Below the pieces are notes generated by a model. It was not told where the DNA came from and ran no database searches. It was given only the letters and a program-made list of their open reading frames with translations. DNA of 21,744 nt from Bacteroidetes bacterium UBA3022. Lineage in GTDB: Bacteria > Bacteroidota > Bacteroidia > Chitinophagales > BACL12. The stretch spans positions 1 to 21,744 of the forward strand of contig DDYY01000060.1 in the NCBI GenBank assembly GCA_002346225.1. Direction: 5' to 3'. Positions 14,727 to 21,744 of the stretch are shown piece after piece. Made by a program: the position numbers and the translations under genes. The stretch's first letter is position 1, and the number at the start of each line of letters is the position of its first letter.

Positions 14727-17108
14727 ATGTTCAACAAAGTACTTGCATTCGGAATGACTTACCTGATAACAGGACTGTTGATGGCGCAACAGCCCACACA
14801 GGTTATTCGGGGACAAATTGTAGATAAGCAAAGCCAGGCTTCGCTTCCGGGAGTAAACATTATCGTCGAAAATTCCGAGCCGATGATTGGAACAGCCACT
14901 GATATAGATGGCTATTTTACATTGGAGGCGGTTCCCGTAGGCAGGGTGACATTGACGGCGACGTATGTTGGCTATGAACCTGTATTTCTCAATAATGTCG
15001 AATTGACAAGTGGCAAGGAGCTGGTTTTACGGATAGAAATGACAGAACGCGTTACAGAATTCAAGGAGGTGGTCATTCGCGCTGCTCAGGACAAAACAGG
15101 GTCTTTGAATGAGATGGCAACCGTGAGTGCGCGGGAGTTTTCCATTGAAGAAAGCATGCGGTACGCAGGCGCGCGCAACGACGTAAGCCGCATGGCACAG
15201 AACTTCGCCGGCGTACGTGGTGGTAATGACGCGGTCAATGATATTGTAATCAGGGGTAATTCACCGGTTGGTTTGCTATGGCGACTGGAGGGTGTTGATA
15301 TTCCTAATCCCAATCACTTTGGTGATTTTGGCTCTACAGGCGGTCCTGTAAGTATGCTCAACAATAACGTGCTGATGAACAGCGACTTTTTCACGGGAGC
15401 TTTTCCTGCTGACTACGGAAATGCCATCAGCGGTGTATTCGATTTGCGCATGCGCAATGGTAATTACAACCAGCATGAATTTATAGGGCAGATTGGATTC
15501 AATGGTTTCGAAGCGGGTGCAGAAGGTCCCATCAACAAGGAAAATAAATCTTCCTACCTGGTGAATTATCGCTATTCCACCCTGGGCGTGATGAGCGCTA
15601 TGGGGATTAATTTTGGTACAGGAGCTGCTATCCCCTATTATCAGGATGTGACAATGAAGCTGAGCTTTCCGCAAACACCCATCGGTAATATTTCAGTTTT
15701 TGCTCTGGGAGGAATCAGCAGTATTGACTTGCTGGCCAGTGACGAAACAGACACGCTGGAGAACCTGTACAACAATCGACTGGATATCTATGATCGCAAC
15801 AGAATGGGAGTCATCGGAATCAATCACACCTATTTGATTAATAATAAATCCTATACGCGCTTTACCCTTGCGGCATCGTCGCTCATCAGCCGGGATAAGG
15901 TGGATAGCCTTTCTGCAGAAAATGGCAACCCTGTCGATTTTTACAAGCAGGATTTTGTCCAGAACAAGGTGACAGCTAATTTTTTCTACAAGCTAAAACT
16001 CAATAGCAAAAATAACTTCCAGACAGGCGTGCGACTGGAACAGACTATTGCCAATTTATCCGATAGTATCATACAAAACCCAACGGATGCCTTTGCCTCT
16101 CTGACGGAGTTTGATGGCAGTACCTATTTATTGCAACCCTATATTTCCTGGCAGCATCGGTTTAATGAGAACATCACGCTCAACACAGGACTACACTGGC
16201 AATACCTGGGCCTGAACGGAAGTCAGGCACTGGAACCGCGCGCCGGAATGAAATACCAGTTAAGTGATAAAGATGCGCTGAGCTTCGGTTATGGCTTACA
16301 TAGCCTTATGCCACCTGTTTCTGTATTCTTTACCACCACTGAAACAAGTCCCGGTGTATGGGAGCAATTGAATACTGAAATTGGATTTATAAAAGCACAC
16401 CATTTTGTGTTAGGCTACGACAGGCTGCTGAATGAAAACCTTCGGATAAAGGCAGAAGTATATTATCAGTCTTTATTCGATGTACTTGTAGATGCTGATA
16501 GCTCCTCTTTTTCTACTGTCAATTACGGTTCGCTATTGTCAGGTTTCCCGGATCGCCTTCAAAACACAGGAACAGGCAGCAACTATGGTGTGGAGCTTAC
16601 CTTTGAGCAGTTCCTAACCCATGGCTTTTACTTCCTGTTCACCACATCATTGTATCATTCCACCTACGTTGGCAGCGATGGTGTGGAGCGCATGACAGCC
16701 TTTGCAGGTGACTATGTGGTAAATGGATTGGTGGGTAAGGAATTCAGGCTGAACAGGAACAATCCCGACAGCAAGCCAAAGTATATCGTGGTAGATACAC
16801 GGTTAACAGCTGCAGGTGGTCAGCGTTACACACCGATTGACATTACAGCATCTCTGGAGCAACAAAGAACTGTTTACGACTGGGATAATGCCTATTCCGC
16901 GCAATTTGATGATTACTTCAGGTGGGATGGCAGAATAGCTTTTAAGATGGAGGGTAGGTCTACTTCACAAGAATGGGCCGTTGATGTTCAAAACATAAGC
17001 AACAAGAAAAACCCTTTTAATCAGCAATTGAATCTGGAAACTGGTGAGGTGGAAACTACTTACCAATTGGGTATCTTTCCAGTTATGCAGTATAGGATAA
17101 CCTTCTGA
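14727..17108 (+). CDS. TonB-dependent receptor with carboxypeptidase-regulatory-like N-terminal domain
   Basis: A 793-residue outer-membrane receptor. Residues 1-20 are a signal peptide ending LLMA before QQ. A carboxypeptidase-regulatory-like domain spans about 25-110 (GQIVDKQSQASLPGVNIIVE, ATDIDGYFTLEAVPVG). The plug spans about 125-245 and contains NDIVIRGNSPVGLLWRLEGV, and a barrel runs to the final aromatic residue of MQYRITF. The substrate cannot be told. No SusD-like partner gene follows, so it is not a standard polysaccharide locus. A histidine kinase gene begins two bases after the stop, making a shared transcript and perhaps a signalling role likely. It diverges from the V-ATPase operon. 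Complete, with no frame disruption. Confidence 0.92.
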   Translation: MFNKVLAFGMTYLITGLLMAQQPTQVIRGQIVDKQSQASLPGVNIIVENSEPMIGTATDIDGYFTLEAVPVGRVTLTATYVGYEPVFLNNVELTSGKELVLRIEMTERVTEFKEVVIRAAQDKTGSLNEMATVSAREFSIEESMRYAGARNDVSRMAQNFAGVRGGNDAVNDIVIRGNSPVGLLWRLEGVDIPNPNHFGDFGSTGGPVSMLNNNVLMNSDFFTGAFPADYGNAISGVFDLRMRNGNYNQHEFIGQIGFNGFEAGAEGPINKENKSSYLVNYRYSTLGVMSAMGINFGTGAAIPYYQDVTMKLSFPQTPIGNISVFALGGISSIDLLASDETDTLENLYNNRLDIYDRNRMGVIGINHTYLINNKSYTRFTLAASSLISRDKVDSLSAENGNPVDFYKQDFVQNKVTANFFYKLKLNSKNNFQTGVRLEQTIANLSDSIIQNPTDAFASLTEFDGSTYLLQPYISWQHRFNENITLNTGLHWQYLGLNGSQALEPRAGMKYQLSDKDALSFGYGLHSLMPPVSVFFTTTETSPGVWEQLNTEIGFIKAHHFVLGYDRLLNENLRIKAEVYYQSLFDVLVDADSSSFSTVNYGSLLSGFPDRLQNTGTGSNYGVELTFEQFLTHGFYFLFTTSLYHSTYVGSDGVERMTAFAGDYVVNGLVGKEFRLNRNNPDSKPKYIVVDTRLTAAGGQRYTPIDITASLEQQRTVYDWDNAYSAQFDDYFRWDGRIAFKMEGRSTSQEWAVDVQNISNKKNPFNQQLNLETGEVETTYQLGIFPVMQYRITF

Positions 17109-17110
17109 TC

Positions 17111-18154
17111 ATGAAGTTGATCTTTAAAACCTTTTATAACAATACAGTTTGGAAATGGATTATCGGGGTAAGTTTACTTCCCCCGGTATTCTTTTACTCC
17201 ATTGCTTTCATCAATGGGAATATTACCTCCCTTACAGCAGATGAACTAAGGCAGATGCTGTTGTCATGGGGGGTATCTTTTCTTATTTCATTTTCGTTGT
17301 TTGTATACAACGGTTATGTATATACCAGCAGCTTCCGAAAATGGCCCAGTCCCGAGCAGCAGAGCAGGCATCTGTGGAAAGCAATCGTGATTTCACTCCT
17401 CGGTTCCAATGGCATATCTATGGTCATTATGTATTTTTTGACCCATTGGACCAAAGGCCCCTACAGCATTTTAGCGAATATTCTGTTGGTATCGGTTATC
17501 ACCATTGTGGTGGGACTTTGGTTTCTGGGCAGGAACTACATCAGGTTGTGGAAGCAGAGTATCATTGACAGGGAGCAGCTGGAAAAGGAAAATATCAAAA
17601 ACCAACTGCTGGGTCTACAACACCAACTGAGTCCGCATTTTCTGTTCAATAGTTTCAATGCCCTGCAATCGCTGGTGGATGCCGATGCACAAAAAGCGAA
17701 AACTTTTATTCAGGAACTTTCGAGGGTGTACAGGTATACGCTTGAGTCAGGGAAAGAGAATCTGGTTACCCTCGAGGATGAGCTCAACTTTATCAGGCGG
17801 TATATTTTTTTACAAAAGGTAAGATTTGGTGATAATCTGCAGGTTGCTGTTGACGTCGATGCATTGTACCTGAAAGACATGTTACCTCCCCTATCCCTAC
17901 AGTTACTGGTAGAAAATGCTATCAAACACAACGAGGTTTCCAGTTCCTGTCCATTATCCATTTCTATACGGGCAGAAAAGGGCAAGCTACTGGTAACGAA
18001 TAACTTGCAATTGCGATCAAAAAGTAATGAATCTACCGGTATTGGGCTGGAAAACTTACAATTGCGGTACAAGTTACTGGACAAGGAACTTCCCCGCTTT
18101 CACATCCTGCAGGAACAATATATTGCCGAACTTCCATTGATACATATAGCATGA
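17111..18154 (+). CDS. LytS/YehU-type sensor histidine kinase
   Basis: A 347-residue inner-membrane kinase. Four hydrophobic helices occupy about 14-36, 50-70, 92-111 and 118-140, with no large periplasmic sensor domain. A short linker leads to the His_kinase domain, whose phosphoacceptor is H176 in QLSPHFLFNSFN. The ATP-binding part has the N-box VENAIKHN at 267-274 and a G-box TGIGLENL at 309-316. It should phosphorylate the LytTR regulator encoded next, which it overlaps by four bases (ATGA). It starts two bases after the TonB-dependent receptor, so the three are probably made together. The signal is unknown; the small membrane region suggests sensing within the membrane or through a partner. 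Confidence 0.94.
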   Translation: MKLIFKTFYNNTVWKWIIGVSLLPPVFFYSIAFINGNITSLTADELRQMLLSWGVSFLISFSLFVYNGYVYTSSFRKWPSPEQQSRHLWKAIVISLLGSNGISMVIMYFLTHWTKGPYSILANILLVSVITIVVGLWFLGRNYIRLWKQSIIDREQLEKENIKNQLLGLQHQLSPHFLFNSFNALQSLVDADAQKAKTFIQELSRVYRYTLESGKENLVTLEDELNFIRRYIFLQKVRFGDNLQVAVDVDALYLKDMLPPLSLQLLVENAIKHNEVSSSCPLSISIRAEKGKLLVTNNLQLRSKSNESTGIGLENLQLRYKLLDKELPRFHILQEQYIAELPLIHIA

Positions 18155-18909
18155 AGACGTATAAGAAAGTCCTGATTGTCGAAGATGAGCAAATTGCTGC
18201 CAGTTATCTTGAAAAGCTGATAGTGGAAATTGATCCAGGCCTACAAGTCATCGGCAGAACGGATACTGTTAAGGCAACTGTAGAATGGCTGAACAGCCAT
18301 GCAGCCGACCTTATTTTTATGGATATTCAGCTGGCGGATGATATCAGTTTCAGCATATTTGACAAAGTTGATGTGACTGCACCTGTCATATTCACTACGG
18401 CATTCGATCATTATGCCGTGAAAGCCTTCCGGTTGAAGGGTATTGATTATTTATTGAAACCCATAGATAAAAACGAACTGGCTGATGCACTGCAAAGATT
18501 TCGCAGTATGCATGTCGATAAGGTAGATTACTCTGCCCTACTGGAGATACTGCAGCCGGTTTCCCGCTCCTACAGACAAAGATTCCTCGTGCAACAAGGG
18601 ACGGAGCTGGTAGCAGTACAGGCAGAGGACGTGGCCTACTTCTACGCCGAGGACAAGGTTGTATTTCTCACCTCGCTGGAAGGGAAGTCCTATATCATAG
18701 ATCAGACCTTAGATGCTCTTGAATCGGATCTGGATCCATCCCGTTTTTATCGCATCAACCGAAAGGTATTGCTGTCCATTAACAGCATTGCACAAATGCA
18801 CGCCTATTCCAAAAGCAGGGTTAAACTTGAATTGCATCCGCCTGTGAAATTTGACACCATTGTAAGTGTGGATCGGTCGGGTGGATTTAAGAAGTGGCTG
18901 GGCAGGTAA
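18151..18909 (+). CDS. LytTR-family response regulator
   Basis: A 252-residue cytoplasmic DNA-binding regulator. The receiver domain (about 5-120) has acidic residues E11 and D12, phosphoacceptor D58 in LIFMDIQL, T83 and K103 (LLKPID). A LytTR DNA-binding domain follows at about 145-250, with the typical RFLVQQGTELVAVQAEDVAYFYAE beginning and RFYRINRKVLLSINSI core. Its start overlaps the kinase stop, so the two form a standard LytS/LytTR pair. Target promoters are not known; I could not identify a convincing LytTR direct repeat in the nearby gaps. It is the last gene of the receptor-kinase-regulator group. Confidence 0.95.
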   Translation: MKTYKKVLIVEDEQIAASYLEKLIVEIDPGLQVIGRTDTVKATVEWLNSHAADLIFMDIQLADDISFSIFDKVDVTAPVIFTTAFDHYAVKAFRLKGIDYLLKPIDKNELADALQRFRSMHVDKVDYSALLEILQPVSRSYRQRFLVQQGTELVAVQAEDVAYFYAEDKVVFLTSLEGKSYIIDQTLDALESDLDPSRFYRINRKVLLSINSIAQMHAYSKSRVKLELHPPVKFDTIVSVDRSGGFKKWLGR

Positions 18910-19189
18910 AAGAGGAATCCATACCGACATATGTTTGAGTGACCTCAATACAAAAAGATTTGAGCAGCCAGAGAACGCTGTAATCCGGTTCATACACCTG
19001 CTTTGCAACAGGCTTATTACGGCACGCCATTGTCCATCCAGACAGGACTCGGATAAATATGAATGTTAGATCACCAAACAATGAACGTCAGTATGGATCC
19101 TATATCTTTACTGATGTTTCTAAGGTACTTCATTTCACTATTACCAGCAAATATTTATTCAATTTTGTTGTTGAACGCATATTAACCCC
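18910..19189. other. 280-base intergenic region, no gene seen
   Basis: No convincing coding sequence: the short open frames have no start context, signal or family match. A few 4-base inverted repeats (for example CCTG...CAGG near 19001-19016) are too weak for a terminator and have no U-tract. TATCTTTA (19103-19110) resembles a -7 box but lacks an upstream TTG at the right distance. The part next to the 19190 start is AT-rich, as a promoter region would be. Confidence 0.5.
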
Positions 19190-21484
19190 ATGATATTGAA
19201 GCACATGCTATCATCTCTACTTCTCTTACTGTTGTTTTGCTGCAGCCCTCCGGTGGAAGTTGAACCTGTTAAAGATGGGTCGGCCACCAGGTCAGAACTC
19301 TTCAGTGCCATGCGGAATGCCGGCTCTATTCTCATTGTTTATCCAGATGCAGATACTGCCCTGGCCGCATTTATTTCAGCCTATATTGCCCCGTTGCAGC
19401 AACAGCAGTCCAGCAACAGAACATACATTTTGGTTTCCGATAAGTATTTAAAGGAAAGCGATTTAAAGGAGCAACCTGCCATTTTAGTAGGTGTATTTCC
19501 GAATGGACTTCCCTATCTGGACCAACAGCAACTCCCCTTTCAGATAGACCGCCGAGGCATCCATTTTGATGATCGTGTATATAGGGAGGCATCAGATGTA
19601 ATGCGCATTTCCTGCTACCCCAACCCTTTGAACCAGCAAATGCCGCTGGGCATTCTTACCGGAAATTCTGAGGAGGCAGTATTGAAATATCTCCAGTCAA
19701 TTAAAGGGCAGGACTATGGTTTTTTATTGCTGGATAGCTGGGGCTATCAGGTAATTCGGGATAACCAGCGGCTGGTTTTAGGCAACTACGCAACAACCGA
19801 CAGTATGCGGTGGACCATTGATCACGAACGCCACTGGGAGTTTGATTACAAGGGAAATCAGGTAAAGGAAAATAACCGTTTCCGGTATATCGATCACGCT
19901 TCCGGTTTAACCGATATCCAGTTGGATAGTATTGAACAGTACAGCCTCAGAATTTCCAGCCATTTAGAAGATGTTCTCGGTATAAGCTGGAATAAAAAAT
20001 ATGATTATCACTTATATAAAAGTACAGAGATAAAGGGATTGATGCTGAATAATACGGCACCTGCACATGTCAACTTTTCCAACATGAGTGTACATGGTGT
20101 GTATGAGCATGAGTTCGGTGAACATTATGCAGGTGCTGAAAGCCAGCTCTTACTGCGCGAGATGCTCGGTATGCCGAAGGTGCTCTCTATGGAAATGGGA
20201 GCGGCTGCTTACTTCAACGAAAAATGGGAAGAACAGGGAGCTATTTACTGGGGATTATTGCTCTATCATGCCGGTGCCGCACCTGATCTTGCTACTTTAT
20301 TGAATAATGAAAAGGCAGAGATTATTTCTCCCCTGCTGCGTACGGCGGCCGCTGCCGTATGGGTGCAATTTTTACTGGAGACCTTGTCAAAAGATGACTT
20401 CAAACGCCTGTATACTACCGCCGGTACAAGCTACTGGATGCCCTATGCCAAGGCCTACGAAGCTTATGTAGATAGTCTGTTACAAGATTTTAAACGCTTG
20501 CCGACTGCAGCCTCCAACTATGGCTTTTTAAAAGGCTTCAATTTTGCGCATGAGGGTTATGAAGTGTATAACGGATATATTGGGACAGAAGCAGCCCTAT
20601 CGCTCAAGGAATTGCGCACCACCGGTTGCAACGCCCTTGCCATCATCCCCTACACCTATACCGGTGAATTAAAAAAACCGGCACCTTTCCCATTTGTACA
20701 AAGCGCAGGTGCAGAGAATGATGCCAGTGTCATTAAGTCCGCGCACGTGGCCTCGGAGTTGGGTATGAAGGTGTTGCTAAAACCCCAGATATGGAGCTGG
20801 AAAGGATGGCCCGGTGATTTTGAAATGAGTAGTCAGGAAGACTGGGGTCTCTTTTTTCAATACTATTCCAACTGGATTTATCATTATGCCTTACTCGCTG
20901 AAATGTACCATATGGATATGTTCTGTGCAGGTGTGGAGTTTCAGCAGGCAACGCTACAGCAACCCGAAGCATGGAAGCATATCATTCATGTCATCAAGCA
21001 GCTGTATGGCGGGCCGGTCACCTATGCTGCTAACTGGGGCGCCGAATTTGAGCAATCAGATATCTGGGATGAACTGGATTTTATGTCGGTGAATTTTTAC
21101 TACCCCCTCAGTAAAAAAGAAAATCCGGATGATGCGGAATTGTTGAAAACATTTGAAAAACAACTGGATGTGCTGGAAGGCATTGCAGCGAAAAAAGGGA
21201 AACCTCTTTTAATCACGGAAATAGGCTATACAAGTACCAGTCAGCCCTGGTTAAAACCGCATTCCGACAATGATGAATATGACACCAGTGAAGCTGCTCA
21301 GAAGAGGTGTTATGAGATAATGTTCCAGGCACTATCGGATGAAGATTGGATTAAAGGAATGTTCTTATGGCAATGGCCCAGCTACCTCGATTATACAGCA
21401 AGAAATCCTTCGGGCTTTACACCAGCCGGAAAAGAGGCCGAAGCAGTAGTACGCCAATGGTATGGACAAAAGTGGTCTGACTAA
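19190..21484 (+). CDS. Exported GH113-like glycoside hydrolase with N-terminal degenerate metallopeptidase-like region
   Basis: A 764-residue protein with a hydrophobic signal followed by LFCCSPP, so lipid anchoring on Cys17 or Cys18 is likely although the lipobox is not standard. Residues about 30-435 resemble a peptidase-MA-type gluzincin fold. An HEFGEH cluster lies at 307-312, MGAAAYFNEKW stands where such enzymes have their EGLA-Y segment, and a helix AAVWVQFLLETLSKDDFKRLY follows at about 388-408. The zinc motif HExxH is not intact. Residues about 444-764 form a TIM barrel like GH113 beta-mannanases, beginning GFLKGFNFAHEG. The likely acid/base is E583 in CAGVEFQQ and the nucleophile E677 in LLITEIGYTS. 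The substrate is unproven. Its stop overlaps that of the convergent gene. Confidence 0.82.
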   Translation: MILKHMLSSLLLLLLFCCSPPVEVEPVKDGSATRSELFSAMRNAGSILIVYPDADTALAAFISAYIAPLQQQQSSNRTYILVSDKYLKESDLKEQPAILVGVFPNGLPYLDQQQLPFQIDRRGIHFDDRVYREASDVMRISCYPNPLNQQMPLGILTGNSEEAVLKYLQSIKGQDYGFLLLDSWGYQVIRDNQRLVLGNYATTDSMRWTIDHERHWEFDYKGNQVKENNRFRYIDHASGLTDIQLDSIEQYSLRISSHLEDVLGISWNKKYDYHLYKSTEIKGLMLNNTAPAHVNFSNMSVHGVYEHEFGEHYAGAESQLLLREMLGMPKVLSMEMGAAAYFNEKWEEQGAIYWGLLLYHAGAAPDLATLLNNEKAEIISPLLRTAAAAVWVQFLLETLSKDDFKRLYTTAGTSYWMPYAKAYEAYVDSLLQDFKRLPTAASNYGFLKGFNFAHEGYEVYNGYIGTEAALSLKELRTTGCNALAIIPYTYTGELKKPAPFPFVQSAGAENDASVIKSAHVASELGMKVLLKPQIWSWKGWPGDFEMSSQEDWGLFFQYYSNWIYHYALLAEMYHMDMFCAGVEFQQATLQQPEAWKHIIHVIKQLYGGPVTYAANWGAEFEQSDIWDELDFMSVNFYYPLSKKENPDDAELLKTFEKQLDVLEGIAAKKGKPLLITEIGYTSTSQPWLKPHSDNDEYDTSEAAQKRCYEIMFQALSDEDWIKGMFLWQWPSYLDYTARNPSGFTPAGKEAEAVVRQWYGQKWSD

Positions 21485-21744
21485 ACCTGAAATACCATCA
21501 GCGGCACGTCTACTGCATGGGCGAGACCGGCGGCAATATGTCGGTGAAACAGCTCGAATCGATGGTGGTGGTGACCCGCTGCAAGTATTCTGACACCGTT
21601 ATTTCGGACATAAGCTGCAATGCCTTCGGTGATATCTTCGTTGCTGGAAATGACCAGTGCTACTTTGCCATGTTCCATTTCGGATGCAAAGTTCGTTTGC
21701 ATATAATCCCTCAACGCATTCGTTTTTTCAGCATCTGATTGGTC
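21481..21744 (-). CDS. Universal stress protein-like (UspA family) C-terminal part (partial, 5' end beyond the window)
   Basis: The frame is open from the right edge to the TAG at 21481, giving 87 residues with no required start inside the window; the only Met codons are internal. The order ITEGIAAYVRNNGVRILAAG, then LFHRHIAAGLAHAVDVPLMVF, matches the last helix-strand-helix-strand of a UspA-type domain. The nucleotide-binding pattern G-2x-G-9x-G(S/T) of ATP-binding members is absent and is replaced by the His-rich GHHHHRFELFHRH. It may be a second Usp domain of a longer protein or a Usp-like tail of a transporter. The function cannot be set from this fragment. Confidence 0.6.
   Translation of the reverse strand, partial: DQSDAEKTNALRDYMQTNFASEMEHGKVALVISSNEDITEGIAAYVRNNGVRILAAGHHHHRFELFHRHIAAGLAHAVDVPLMVFQV

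Noticed and set aside
14501..14737. 78-codon minus-strand frame upstream of vatE
   Set aside because: It overlaps vatE in another frame and the divergent promoter region, and its sequence looks non-protein-like.
18866..19069. 67-codon plus-strand frame after the LytTR regulator
   Set aside because: It overlaps the end of the regulator in another frame, with no signal or domain.
18910..19189. LytTR binding repeats or a small RNA in the intergenic gap
   Set aside because: No pair of properly spaced direct repeats and no stable hairpin with a U-tract could be found by eye.
20108..20125. Active HExxH zinc peptidase in the hydrolase's N-terminal region
   Set aside because: The cluster reads HEFGEH; the second His is one position too late for HExxH, so catalytic zinc binding of the standard kind is not supported.

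Overview
The window looks like chromosomal DNA from a Gram-negative member of the Bacteroidota. The signs are two TonB-dependent receptors with N-terminal carboxypeptidase-regulatory-like domains, a LytS/LytTR two-component pair, DUF4197 and DUF5777 proteins, many exported lipoproteins, few Shine-Dalgarno sequences, and a V-type ATPase in the E-DUF2764-A-B-D-I-K order. I cannot resolve a family or genus. No tRNA, rRNA, insertion sequence, CRISPR array or prophage gene was seen. The DNA is almost completely coding.

Left end (1-3681, all minus strand): a vitamin-uptake region. A PnuC-family transporter overlaps a NadR-like P-loop kinase. A TPP (thiamine pyrophosphate) riboswitch follows, with a possible promoter of its own, and leads into a TonB-dependent receptor that runs off the left edge. 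The riboswitch makes the receptor a likely thiamine importer. The transporter and kinase resemble nicotinamide riboside salvage proteins but may serve thiamine here. A DUF4197 lipoprotein (3709-4404) lies just upstream on the same strand.

Centre left (4526-7213, plus strand): a tight four-gene operon. It encodes three related c-type cytochrome lipoproteins (two with two haem domains, one with one) followed by a DUF5777 probable outer-membrane barrel. A role in electron transfer at the outer membrane is plausible but unproven.

Centre (7217-14525, minus strand): a seven-gene V-type ATPase operon in which nearly every gene overlaps the next. Genes for subunits C and F are not recognisable; a DUF2764 protein sits between E and A. 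The membrane ring subunit carries the residues expected for sodium binding, so the enzyme may be a sodium pump or a sodium-driven synthase.

Right (14727-18909, plus strand): a TonB-dependent receptor followed by a LytS-type histidine kinase and a LytTR response regulator, apparently one transcript. After a 280-base gap comes a 764-residue exported protein (19190-21484) joining a degenerate metallopeptidase-like region to a GH113-like glycoside hydrolase. Its stop codon overlaps that of a convergent universal-stress-like gene that runs off the right edge.
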